From contig NC_035170.2 of assembly GCF_001659605.2 (NCBI RefSeq), forward strand, positions 26,888,020 to 26,952,019: a DNA stretch of 64,000 nt. Reading direction: 5' to 3'. The position numbers and the translations under genes were made by a program. This DNA comes from Manihot esculenta. Its lineage: Eukaryota; Streptophyta; Magnoliopsida; Malpighiales; Euphorbiaceae. Below are positions 33,051 through 45,562 of the stretch, piece by piece (the first letter of the stretch is position 1; the number at the start of each line of letters is the position of its first letter). The notes beneath the pieces are model-generated. The model was not told the DNA's origin and ran no database searches. It saw only the letters and a list, made by a program, of their open reading frames with translations.

Positions 33051-35315
33051 TGTAACGCCCCGGAAATCCAGACCGCTACCGGCGCTAGGATCCAGGTCGG
33101 CTTAAGGCCGCCGGGACCCGTAGCAAGCCTAACATGCTTCCTGTGAACCTATTTAATACCATACATGATCATCAAAAATACATAAAATTTAAAACTTTTC
33201 TTTCATACATTCTCTTATACACCAACTCAACCTGTGCATGCACTGAACATAAGCATATCTGTGAACATTGACCCCTCTGTGGGATCTCAATAATAACCCT
33301 CAATGGGTAACATAACCTGAGTTGAGTTGGTTTACATAAACATCATAAAACATCTAAGATCATGTATCAAAGGAAAAACCAACATCTATGGTCAAGCACA
33401 AATCTATTCCTCAAAGGACATCAATATTACATAACTTAACAATTCAATACATTATTATACAATTTATCATGTCCACAGCTACTCTATTACATGAAACATA
33501 ACTCTACTCCTGTTGACCTTCTGGTCTACCCTCTACCTGCACATCTGGGGTTAGGGGAGTGGGGTGAGCTAGAAAGCCCAGTGAGCGGAATAATAAAAAC
33601 ATTAAATTATAAATCATGCAGTCATGAAATGCAACACATCACGGACGGTATTGTCACCAATAGTCCTCTACATAGGTCCAACTGTGCCGGGACGTAGAAT
33701 GGGTCAACCGGACTTTCCCTTAATTATAACATATCATATCATGGTCCAACTGTGCCAGGGACGTAGAATGGGTACAACCTGGACTTTCTCTTACATCGTG
33801 CCAGGGACGTAGAATGGGTACAACCTGGACTTTCATACCGTATCATCATCATCATATCACATCATATGAGGACTAAAGGATCATCCAATAACCAATCCAC
33901 ATCAACATCATAGAATGCAATGCAACATATTCGTGGATTCTAATGCAAACAACCTAAAATATCACATGGCATTTATGATGCATGAATCATGCTAAAACTG
34001 ATTTATTTATTCATTTTAAAAAAAAGTTGTATTCCACTCACCTCTGACTGATGCTCTAAAGACTCTGAAGCAGCTAGCTCACTGCTGGGGTCCCTGACTC
34101 CTCGGGTCCGATCCTACACAGGAGGACTCAAATAAGGGACCAAACATATATGAACATGACTCTAATATATCCCCCAAAAACCCCCTAAAACACCATGAAA
34201 TAATCATAGGAAAACATGCAAAAATTGGCTGGACAGGGCACTTTCGGCGGCAGGTTCGGCGGCCGAAAGTCCCTCCAGAGCCGAAACCCAGGCTGGTTCG
34301 GCGGCACCTTCGGCGGCCGAAAGTGCCAGACAGAGACGAAAGTCTCTTTTCGGGGGCAACTTCGGCAGCCGAATGCTGCCTCCACAAGAGGGGTTCGGCG
34401 GCCGAAACTCCCTTCGGCTGCCGAACCTGGTTTCTGCCAAAGGGCAGAAACTTGGTTCAAGCGAACCTCTTGCCTCCCAAATCCTCAAATCATGCATTTT
34501 CCTCAACCAACACAAGCATACACACATACATCAACACCTAGGGGTCTCAAACTAACTTATACCCCATTTACAACACTTCAAACACACAACAAACATCCTA
34601 CATTGCTCAACATATCATCAAAACCCATAAACCCATTAACAAGCCTAAACATGCATTCTATCCCATAGATCTTACTTAAAGCTTGTTTAAAACATAAATA
34701 GAGTTCAAGATCGACCCTTACCTCTTGAAGATCGAGGGAGAAACGATCTAAACTCAAAGATAGGAGGATTTGAGTTCTTTGAACCTCAAGGCTCCAAACT
34801 TGCTCTAAACTCAAAATCTTCAAAAACAAAGTTTTAAACTTGTTAAAAACCATGTAAAAACGAAGGAAAACTCAAGATTGAGGAAAGATGGCGGAAAGCT
34901 CACCTTGGCCGAAGTAGGGAGAAAAAGCTCGCCCGTTTTCGGCTAAGGGACCCTTTTATAGTGGCTGGCCAGGCCACGTTCGGGGGTCGAATGTGCCTCC
35001 GCATGCATGCCATGTTCGGCGGCCGAACTTGAGATTCGGCGGCCGAACCTGAACTTCCCTCACTCATGCTTTCGGGGGCCTAACGTGCCTCCTAATCACA
35101 TGCATGTTCGGCGGCCGAACCTGACTTTCGGAGGCCGAACCTGGGTTTTCCTCCAAAAACTTTTCATGTAAAAACTCGTTTAAAAACATACTTAAAATCA
35201 TTGAAAACATGAAAACATTTTGTAAAAACATGGTTTTACCCTTCTAGAAGTTTCTGACATCCAATTCCCACCGGACGGTAGGAATTCCGATACCGGAGTC
35301 TAGCCGGGTATTACA
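33051..35315 (-). mobile_element. 3' LTR of element B
   Basis: 2265 bp, minus orientation: starts TGTAATACCCGG at 35315 and ends ...GGGGCGTTACA at 33051. TTCGGCGGCCGAA palindromes at 34250-34430 and 35020-35150; hairpin repeats with GCCAGGGACGTAGAATGGGT at 33680-33830. Long open frames on both strands at 34079-34668 also exist in the other LTR and come from the GC-rich palindromes. Confidence 0.93.
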
Positions 35316-35328
35316 TTCTTCCCCCCTT
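35316..35328 (-). promoter_or_regulatory. Polypurine tract of element B
   Basis: Minus strand reads AAGGGGGGAAGAA before the 3' LTR. Confidence 0.9.
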
Positions 35329-35396
35329 AAGAACATTCGTCCCCGAATGTTCCTCAACAAACATAAACATGGCATATAAAACACATAATACTCACT

Positions 35397-38300
35397 TCAG
35401 AAAAGGTAGGGGTATTGTTGGAGCATAGACTCCCGTGTCTCCCAGGTGCACTCTTCTAGGTTGTGGTGGTTCCAAAGGACTTTCACCATCGGGATCTCCT
35501 TGTTCCTCAACTTTCTGATCTGAGTGTCAAGAATCCGCACCGGCTGCTCAATATAGGTGAGATCCTCTTGGATCTCCACATCAGGCTCACTAAGAACCTT
35601 GCCCGGATCTGACACAAACTTACGTAGCATGGAAACATGGAAAACTGGATGGACTCTCTCCATAGAAGCAGGCAAGTCTAACTTATACGACACATTCCCA
35701 ATCCTTTGCAAAACCTCAAAGGGCCCGATGTATCGCGGAGCTAGCTTACCTTTCTTCCCAAAACGAACCACCCCTTTCATTGGAGACACTCTAAGCAACA
35801 CCAAATCCCCCTCCTGAAACTCTACCTGCCATCTGCGGATATCTGCATAACTCTTCTGTCGGCTAACAGCCGTTCTGATTCTCTCTCTGATCATGGGTAC
35901 TACCCTGCTGGTGATCTCAACCAACTCCGGCCCGGCTAAGGCCTTCCTCCAACTTCTTCCCAACAGACGGGTGATCTGCACTTCCTCCCATACAAAGCTT
36001 CGTATGGAGCCATCCTTATGCTAGCATGATAGCTGTTGTTGTAGGCAAACTCCACTAGAGGTAGATGCTGCCTCCAAGAACCGCCAAAATCTAGCACACA
36101 CATCCGGAGCATGTCCTTTATTGTCTGGATGGTCCTCTCTGACTGTCCATCAGTCTGGGGATGGAAGGCAGTACTGAAATCCAACCTGGTACCCATAGCG
36201 CTCTGCAGACTCCGCCAAAATCTGGAGGTGAACTGGGGCCCTCTATCTGACACTATAGACACTGGAACCCCATCCAGTCTGACAATCTCATCCACGTACA
36301 CCTGTGCCAACTTATCCACAGAATAGTTGCTCCTGACAGGGATGAAGTGAGCAGATTTGGTGAGTCTGTCCACACTCACCCATATGGAGTCTAATCTGTT
36401 GGATGTCGCCGGTAACCCCACTACAAAATCCATAGCGATATTCTCCCATTTCCATTCTGGAATCGGCAGTGGGTTCAACATTCCAGCCGGCTTCTGATGT
36501 TCCATCTTCACCCTCTGACATACCTCACAGGCGGACACAAACTGTGCCACCTCTCGCTTCATAGCTGGCCACCAATACACTCTTTTCAGATCTTGATACA
36601 TCTTGGTGGCTCCAGGGTGAACACTGTATCTTGCATTATGAGCCTCTCTCATAATGTCTCCTTTTAGACTGATGTCATCTGGTACACATAATCTGTTCCC
36701 ATAATGGAGGATCCCCTTATCATCAAATCTGAATTCTACACTTTTGCCTGACTGAACAGTCCTGGCAATCTTCACCAACTCTGGGTCCTCGTGCTGTTTC
36801 TGGGCCACCTGCTCCAGAAACACAGGTGTCACTCTCATCCGGGCTACTAAAGCACCTGTACCAGACAACTCTAACTGTAGCCCCTCACTCATAAGCTTGT
36901 AGAACTCCCATACCAGTGGTCTTCTCTCTGCTGTGATGTGGGATAAACTGCCAAGTGACTTCCGGCTTAAGGCGTCGGCTACCACATTTGCCTTACCCGG
37001 ATGGTACTGAATTTTACAATCATAATCACTAAGCAGCTCCACCCACCTCCTCTGTCTCAAGTTTAGTTCTCTCTGACTCAAGATGTACTGCAGGCTCTTA
37101 TGATCTGTGAAGATCTCACACTTAACCCCATAGAGGTAATGCCTCCACATCTTGAGTGCAAAGATTACAGCTGCCATCTCCAGGTCATGTGTCGGGTAAT
37201 TCAGCTCATGCTTCTTCAGCTGCCTAGAAGCATAAGCAATCACTTTCCCATTCTGCATTAACACACAACCCAAGCCTACTCTGGATGCATCACAGAACAC
37301 TGTGAAATCCTCATTGCTAGTTGGCAAAGCCAACACTGGTGCTGACGTCAACCTCCTCTTTAGCTCTTCAAAGCTCTCTTCACATTGATCAGACCATACA
37401 AACTTTTTACCTTTCTGGGTCAACTTGGTCATAGGAGCGGCGATTTTCGAGAAGTCCTGAACGAACCTCCTGTAGTAACCGGCTAAGCCCAAAAAGCTTT
37501 TGATCTCCGTCACTGTGGTGGGTCTAGGCCAGTTAGCTACAGCTTCCACTTTCTTGGGGTCTACCTCGATCCCATTTTCTGACACAACATGCCCCAAGAA
37601 GGTTATGCTCCTTAGCCAAAACTCACACTTGGAGAACTTGGCATATAAGCCATGTTCCCTCAAGGTCTGCAACACAATCCTCAGATGCTGGGCATGCTCC
37701 TCTGCATTCCTGGAATACACCAAGATATCATCTATGAAGACAATAACAAAGTGATCCAGGTACTGTCTAAACACTCTGTTCATGAGATCCATGAATGCTG
37801 CAGGGGCGTTAGTTAACCCGAACGGCATTACTAGGAACTCAAAATGCCCATATCTGGTCCTGAATGCTGTCTTTGGCACATCTTCCTCTCTGATCCTCAA
37901 CTGATGGTACCCGGATCTCAGATCTATTTTGGAGAAACAACCTGCTCCTGCTAGCTGGTCGAATAGATCGTCGATCCTTGGCAACGGGTACTTATTCTTG
38001 ATAGTGACTTTGTTCAACTGCCTGTAGTCGATACAAAGTCTGAGGGATCCATCCTTCTTTCTCACAAAAAGCACTGGAGCACCCCAAGGTGAAGTACTCG
38101 GTCGGATGAAGCCCTTGTCTACCAGATCTTGCAGTTGTTCTTTCAACTCTTTCAATTCAGCTGGTGCCATCCTGTAGGGAGGGATAGAGATCGGTCTGGT
38201 ACCAGGCATCAATTCAATTTCGAACTTTATCTCCCTAGCAGGTGGTAATCCTGAAAGTTCTTCTGGAAACACATCTAAAAACTCATTGACCACGGGCACT

Positions 38301-40396
38301 GAGGCGGGCTCTCTGACATGACTATCCAGTTCTCTCACATGAGCTAGGAAACCCTGACAACCCCTCCTGAGTAGCCTACGAGCCTGTAGGGCTGATATCA
38401 AACCTCTAGGTGTACCCCTTCTGTCTCCTCTGAAGACAACCTCTGACCCATCCTGATCTCTGAACTTAACTACCTTGTCTCTACAGTCCAAGGTAGCTCC
38501 ATGGGTAGATAGCCAATCCATCCCTAGAATGACGTCAAAATCTGTCAAATCTAGGACCACAAGGTCGGCGGATAAGCATCTTCCCTCTATAACGATAGGA
38601 CTACATAGACAGACTGATTCTGTCACTGACGGGTCACACTTGGGTCCACTAACCCATAGGGGACACTCTAACCTGGAGACCATCAACCCCAACCTCTCGA
38701 CGGCTCTCGGAGCAATAAAAGAATGGGACGCACCAGGGTCCATCAAAACATAAGCATCCATACAACCAATGAGGAGATTACCTGCCACCACAGTGTTGGA
38801 TGCGTTCGCCTCCTGCTGTGTCATTGTGAAGATCCGTGCTGGAGCTGACGGACCCTCACCTCTGAAACCCGCTGGAGAAGAGGCTGCCCCTCTCCCCCTA
38901 CCTCTGCCACTAGCCTGAGTTGCTGCTGGAGCGACTGGCTGAGCTACACTGCCCGTACCTGTCTGCTGGGACTGTGTCATAGCAGTTGCTCTAGGACAAT
39001 CCCGAGCCATATGTCCCTCCTGCCCACATCTGAAGCAGGTTCTGGACCCATAGAGACACACTCCCTTGTGTGGCCTACCACACTTCACACATGCTGCATT
39101 GTCTGCACCTGAGCTCGAGCCACTTCCAAAACCCAAACCTGACTTGATCTTATTCCAGAATTTGTTCTTCTTTGGTTTCCTGGTGGTATTACTCCACCTC
39201 TTGCTGCCTGAAGCTGCAGCACTTAAGGATGAGGGATCTGACCTTCCCCCACCTGGGGTCTTGGAACCTGAAGGCTGCGCTACAGACTGCTTTACTTTCC
39301 CTTCAATTATTGCACTAGCCTCCATCCTTCTGGCCATATCCACAATAGTGTGGAAGCTTTCTCTATCTGCGGACTGAATCAAGGAGGAATATCTAGAGTG
39401 AAGCCTCATGACATACCTCCTAGACTTCTGCTGATCTGTGCTCAGGTTTTGCCCTGCAAACGGTAGTAGTTCCAAAAATCTATCTGTGTACTCATCTACA
39501 CTCATCTCTTCCGTTTGTCTCAGTTGCTCAAACTCAATCATTTTCATCTCCCTTGAACTGTCAGGGAAAGCCCATCCTGCAAACTCATTTGCAAACTCCT
39601 CCCATGAAAGACTGTCCACCCTCGGCTTCACATAGCTCTTGAACCACTCTCGAGCCTTCTTGCATTTTAGGGTGAACCCAGCCATCTGAATGGCTCTACT
39701 GTCATCCGCCCCTAGTTCCTCTGTTATCATCTTGACCATCTCCAGATACACAAATGGGTCATCACCGGTTTCAAACTGGGGAGCACCCAACTTCATATAC
39801 TCGGTCATTTTGACCTTGCTCCCTCCAGATGAGCTAGGGTTAGGCATTTGGGCTTCTGGGACAGTAGGTGCTACTGGTGGTGGAGGAGGTGCAGCATCCC
39901 CTGGGGTAGGGTCTGCTGAATTTGGATAGTAAGGTGGGGGTGGATACATGGGGTACTGGGTGTATGGGGGATAGTAAGGTGGGTACGGCATGTGAGAAGG
40001 GTAAGGGTTGAAGCTGGGGTAATCCGATGTGCCTCCCATCGAATACCCGAGATTTTGTGAAAAGGGTGGGTATTGGGGTGGTGGAACAAACCCCGAGGCC
40101 TGAGTGCCTCCCTGTGACTCACCCATGCCCTCTTCTGACATACTCACTTCAAGGTCACCATCCCTCCTCTGATCCACATCCATACTATCCTCCGCATCCA
40201 CTGACATACTGCCTTGAACTGTCCCCCTTACTGATCTGCTCCTATCCAGATCCAAAGACCTTCTAGGGTCTCTCATTGCTCTTTCTCTGCTTGACTTGCT
40301 AGACATTGCCCTAGGCAATGCTGGAGGATGGGCGCTCATGCCCTCATCCTCTGGTGGTACTCCAGTCAATCGTGCAGATCGACGAGTTCCTCTCAT
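35397..40396 (-). CDS. gag-pol: gag-pol polyprotein of element B, one frameshift near the end
   Basis: Start [14 protein letters not shown] at 40396; the upstream in-frame leader codons lack conservation. The first frame runs 1,486 codons to a TAG at 35938-35936, caused by a single-base loss in a purine run (GGAGGAAGG) compared with A and D; the rest continues in another frame to 35397. Residue map: gag core ~211-370; zinc knuckles C436-C447 (CX2CX3HX3C) and C454-C467 (CX2CX4HX4C); protease D553 (DPGAS); RT ~740-930 with active-site D889/D890 (FIDD); RNase H D1036, E1073, D1098, D1141; integrase zinc head H1260..C1290, C1293; integrase D1323, D1384, E1420 (35 residues between the last two); chromodomain near the end in the shifted part. 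All catalytic residues are present. The base loss may be real or an assembly error. It could still supply particle, protease, RT and RNase H activity. Confidence 0.93.
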
Positions 40397-40634
40397 CCTG
40401 TTCTCTCTGGGAAACAGTAGACAACACATAAACATCAGCATTAAATGGTTCATGTCGGCAAACATGAACCTCACAGCTACATTACACACACAACATATCA
40501 TCATGGCATGTCATACAATCATACAAGACATGACTCTACATCCTATCCTAGTGGACATGATTTTTACCTATTGTGCTTGACCTTCTATAACCTCTATGAG
40601 CCCGACACTCTAGGTCCGACCATATGAACCTAGG

Positions 40635-40646
40635 GCTCTGATACCA
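40635..40646 (-). promoter_or_regulatory. Primer binding site of element B (tRNA-Met)
   Basis: TGGTATCAGAGC on the minus strand, three bases from the 5' LTR edge at 40650. The 40397-40634 stretch is the untranslated leader with a candidate splice acceptor (TTTCCCAG) just before the gag start. Confidence 0.92.
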
Positions 40647-40649
40647 ATC

Positions 40650-42939
40650 TGTAACGCCCCGAAAATCCGGACCGCTATCGGCACTAGGATCCAGGTCGGC
40701 TTAAGGCCGCCGGGACCCGTAGCAAGCCTAACATGCTTCCTGTGAACCTGTTTAATACCATACATGATCATCAAAAATACATAAAATTTAAAACTTTTCT
40801 TTCATACATTCTCTTATACACCAACTCAACCTGTGCATGCACTGAACATAAGCATATCTGTGAACATTGACCCCTCTGTGGGATCTCAATAATAACCCTC
40901 AATGGGTAACATAACCTGAGTTGAGTTGGTTTACATAAACATCATAAAACATCTAAGATCATGTATCAAAGGAAAAACCAACATCTATGGTCAAGCACAA
41001 ATCTATTCCTCAAAGGACATCAATATTACATAACTTAACAATTCAATACATTATTATACAATTTATCATGTCCACAGCTACTCTATTACATGAAACATAA
41101 CTCTACTCCTGCTGACCTTCTGGTCTACCCTGTACCTGCACATCTGGGGTTAGGGGAGTGGGGTGAGCTAGAAAGCCCAGTGAGCGGAATAATAAAAACA
41201 TTAAATTATAAATCATGCAGTCATGAAATGCAACACATCACAAACAAATCACATCACGGACGGTATTGTCACCAATAGTCCTCTACATAGGTCCAACTGT
41301 GCCGGGACGTAGAATGGGTCAACCGGACTTTCCCTTAATTATAACATATCATATCATGGTCCAACTGTGCCAGGGACGTAGAATAGGTACAACCTGGACT
41401 TTCTCTTACATCGTGCCAGGGACGTAGAATGGGTACAACCTGGACTTTCATACCGTATCATGCCGTATCATCATCATCATATCACATCATATGAGGACTA
41501 AAGGATCATCCAATAACCAATCCACATCAACATCATAGAATGCAATGCAACATATTCGTGGATTCTAATGCAAACAACCTAAAATATCACATGGCATTTA
41601 TGATGCATGAATCATGCTAAAACTGATTTATTTATTCATTTTAAAAAAAAGTTGTATTCCACTCACCTCTGACTGATGCTCTAAAGACTCTGAAGCAGCT
41701 AGCTCACTGCTGGGGTCCCTGACTCCTCGGGTCCGATCCTACACAGGAGGACTCAAATAAGGGACCAAACATATATGAACATGACTCTAATATATCCCCC
41801 AAAAACCCCCTAAAACACCATGAAATAATCATAGGAAAACATGCAAAAATTGGCTGGACAAGACACTTTCGGCGGCAGGTTCGGCGGCCGAAAGTCCCTC
41901 CAGAGCCGAAACCCAGGCAGGTTCGGCGGCACCTTCGGCGGCCGAAAGTGCCAGACAGAGACGAAAGTCTCTTTTCGGGGGCAACTTCGGCAGCCGAATG
42001 CTGCCTCCACAAGAGGGGTTCGGCGGCCGAAACTCCCTTCGGCTGCCGAACCTGGTTTCTGCCAAAGGGCAGAAACTTGGTTCAAGCGAACCTCTTGCCT
42101 CCCAAATCCTCAAATCATGCATTTTCCTCAACCAACACAAGCATACACACATACATCAACACCTAGGGGTCTCAAACTAACTTATACCCCATTTACAACA
42201 CTTCAAACACACAACAAACATCCTACATTGCTCAACATATCATCAAAACCCATAAACCCATTAACAAGCCTAAACATGCATTCTATCCCATAGATCTTAC
42301 TTAAAGCTTGTTTAAAACATAAATAGAGTTCAAGATCGACCCTTACCTCTTGAAGATCGAGGGAGAAACGATCTAAACTCAAAGATAGGAGGATTTGAGT
42401 TCTTTGAACCTCAAGGCTCCAAACTTGCTCTAAACTCAAAATCTTCAAAAACAAAGTTTTAAACTTGTTAAAAACCATGTAAAAACGAAGGAAAACTCAA
42501 GATTGAGGAAAGATGGCGGAAAGCTCACCTTGGCCGAAGTAGGGAGAAAAAGCTCGCCCGTTTTCGGCTAAGGGACCCTTTTATAGTGGCTGGCCAGGCC
42601 ACGTTCGGGGGCCGAATGTGCCTCCGCATGCATGCCATGTTCGGCGGCCGAACTTGAGATTCGGCGGCCGAACCTGAACTTCCTCACTCATGCTTTCGGG
42701 GGCCTAACGTGCCTCCTAATCACATGCATGTTCGACGGCCGAACCTGACTTTCGGCGGCCGAACCTGGGTTTTCCTCCAAAAACTTTTCATGTAAAAACT
42801 CGTTTAAAAACATACTTAAAATCATTGAAAACATGAAAACATTTTGTAAAAACATGGTTTTACCCTTCTAGAGGTTTCTGACACCCAATTCCCACCGGAC
42901 GGTAGGAATTCCGATACCGGAGTCTAGCCGGGTATTACA
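40650..42939 (-). mobile_element. 5' LTR of element B
   Basis: 2290 bp. TATA box (TATAAAAG, minus strand) at 42585-42578, with palindromes at 42640-42770 upstream of it and a second cluster at 41870-42050 in the transcribed part. Leader splice candidates are in the same places as in A. It carries a ~17-bp insertion (ACAAACAAATCACATCA) absent from the 3' LTR. Confidence 0.93.
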
Positions 42940-43875
42940 ATACCCAGTCGTGAGCCTAGCGAATATCTACCTTATGGCTTGAGCATAATATGTCTTAGTT
43001 AACAGGACTAACACCTGATCATGACCCTAGCGGATATCCGCATTGTAGCTTTGGTATAAAATGTCTTAGTTAATGGGACTAACACCCGATCATGAGTTTG
43101 AAGGATACCGGCCTTGTAGACTGGGCATAATATGTCTTAGCAATTTTTATTAACTGAGACTGACACCCGTCGTGAGCCTTATAGATATCCACCTTGGGCC
43201 TTGGCATAAAATACCTGAGAAATTTTTATTAACTGGGACTGACACCCGGTCGTGAGTCTAGCAGATACTCGCATTGTGGTCTAGGCATAATATGCCTTAG
43301 TTAACAGGACTAACACTTGATCGTGAGTCTGGCGGATATCCGCCTTGTAGCTTTAGCATAAAATGCCTTTGTTAACGGGACTAATACCTGGTCATGAGCC
43401 TAGCGGTTACCCGCCTTATGGTCTGGACATCATATGCCTTAATTAACAGGATTAACACCTAGTCGTGAGCCTAACGAATATCCACCTGGTGGCTTTGGCA
43501 TAAAATGCCTTAGTTAGCGGGAGTAACAACCCAGTCATGAGCCTGGTAGATATCTACCTTGTGGCTTGGGTATAATATGTTTAATTAATGGGACTAACGT
43601 CCATTCGTGAGCCTGACAGATACCAACCTTGTGGCATTGGCATAAAATGCTATAGTTAACGGGGCTAACACTCGATCATAAGCCTGGTGGATATTCGCCT
43701 TATGGCCTAGGCATAATATGTCTTAGTAAGCGGGACTAACACCCAGTCGTGAGCCTAGCGGATATCCGCCTTGTGGCATTGGCATAAAATGTCTAGTTAA
43801 CGGGGCTAATACCCGATCATCGGTCTAGCGAATATCCGCCTTGTGGCTCCCCTAGTGGTTACCCATCTTGTGGCG
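42940..43875 (+). repeat. Minisatellite block 3, between elements B and C
   Basis: About twelve units of roughly 70 bp, some with an extra ~20 bp (CAATTTTTATTAACTGAGAC). Many units contain GCGGATATCCGC; a perfect 14-bp palindrome GGCGGATATCCGCC is at 43331-43344. It starts with the ATACC target duplication of B. 43876-43952 is AT-rich flank with no repeat. Confidence 0.9.
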
Positions 43876-43952
43876 TTGTTCTTATCTCCATGCTTTCATC
43901 TATATAAAATTTCTAATTTACATATCAAAAAGGTTTGAAGAATATATCATAG

Positions 43953-45562
43953 TGTAATACCCGGCTAGACTCCGGTACCGGAATTCCTACCGTCCGGTGG
44001 AATCTCGGATGTCGGAAACCTCTAGAAGGGTAAAATCATGTTTCCATAAAATGTTTTAATGTATTTTATGGTTTTAAGCAGGAAAGAAAATGAGTTTTTG
44101 CATGAAAATAACCTTGGAGGAAGACCCAGGTTCGGCCGCCGAACATGTATACACTTCGGGAGTGCTATAGGCCCCCGAAGGTATAAGTGAGGGAAGTCCA
44201 GGTTCGGCCGCCGAACCTTATGTTCGACCACCGAACATGGCATGCATGCGGAGGCACATTAGGCCCCCGAAAGTGGCCTGGCCAGCCACCTATAAAGGGG
44301 TCCCCATGTCCGAACGGGCGAGCTTTTCTCTCCATTTTCGGCCAAGGTGAGTCTCCGCCGCCCTCATGCGGATCTTGAGTTCTTCCTTCAAATCTTTCAT
44401 GATTTTTATGAGTTTTTACCTTTGTTTTGAAGATTTTTTTAGCAAAGAGCAAGTTTTGGAACTTGGAGGTTCAAGGAGCTCGATCTCTCCCATCTCCGAG
44501 TTGGATCGTCTTTCCTCTCGTTTCTTCAAGAGGTAAGCTTAGATCCATTCTTCTTGTATATTTTAAACAAGGTTTATGGGGTAGAGATGCATGATTAAGT
44601 TAGATGTTTGATGTTAGGGTGTATGTAGAGTTTATGTGCAATGTGGGTTGTTTTTGTTGTTAAATGTGTTGTTGTTGGGGGTTTAAGCTAGTTTGAGGCC
44701 CCTAAGTGTTTGTGTGAATGTGTATGCTTGCCTTGGGAGAGTTGAATGCTTGATTGGAAGGTTTGGGAGGCTTTTGTGCATGTTGGAGTTGAGTTTCTGC
44801 CACTTTGGGAGAACTCAGGTTCAGCAGCCGAAGGGACTTTCGGCCGCCGAACCTGCCTGTGAAGGCAAGCTTTCGGCTGCCAACCCTGCCCCCAAAAGAG
44901 GACTTTCGTCTCTGGAAGGGACTTTCGGCCACCGAAGGTGCCACCGAACATGCATGAGTTTCGTCTCTGGAGAGGACTTTCGGTCGCCAAAGGTGCCACC
45001 GAAAGTCACTGAGTTTCGACTCTGGAGGGACTTTCGGCCGCCGAACCTGCCGCCGAAAGTGCCCTGTTCAGCCTTCCTTTGCATGTTTTCTATGATTGTT
45101 TCAAGGTGTTTTAGGGGGTTTTTGGGGAGTATTTTAGAGTTATGTTCATGTATGTTTGGTCCCTCATTTGAGTCCACCTGTGTAGATTCGGACCCGAGGA
45201 ATCGAGGACCCCAGCAGTGAGATAGCTGCTTCAGTTTCTTGTCAGAGCTAGCTTAAGGTGAGTAGAATAAATCCTTATATTTTTAAGTAAATGAAATTTT
45301 AGCATGATCCATGCATCATGAATGCCATGAGATATATTAGGATGTATGCATTAGAACTCACGAATATGTTGCATTGCATAATATGATGATGATGAAGATG
45401 GATATTGAATGATCCTTTAGCCCTCGTATGATATGATGACATGATATGATATGATGACACGGTATGAAAGTCCAGATGTGGCCTGCACGATGCCCCTGGC
45501 ACCATGTAAGTGAAAGACCGGATGTGGCCTGCACTACGCCCCCGGCATGATTGGATATGTAT
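43953..45562 (+). mobile_element. 5' part of the LTR of element C (interrupted)
   Basis: Starts TGTAATACCCGG, with TATAAAGG at 44291-44298 and TTCGGCCGCCGAA palindromes before it and at 44815-45055. The A-type leader signals are present (GAGGTAAG near 44530, TGTGTAG near 45180, GTGAGT near 45258). The LTR stops at 45562, where element D inserted, and resumes at 55061. Only LTR sequence of C is visible; whether it has an internal region lies beyond the window. Confidence 0.9.

Larger units (their letters stand above)
33051..42939 (-). mobile_element. Element B: near-intact Tekay/Del-type Ty3/gypsy retrotransposon, minus strand
   Basis: LTRs at 33051-35315 (3') and 40650-42939 (5'), primer site at 40646-40635, polypurine tract at 35328-35316, and one long gag-pol frame. 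Target duplication ATACC at 33046-33050 and 42940-42944. The two LTRs are nearly the same by eye, differing by a handful of substitutions and one ~17-bp insertion near 41241, so this is the youngest of the three Tekay copies A, B and D apart from a frameshift. It lies in reverse orientation to A, C and D. Confidence 0.94.
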
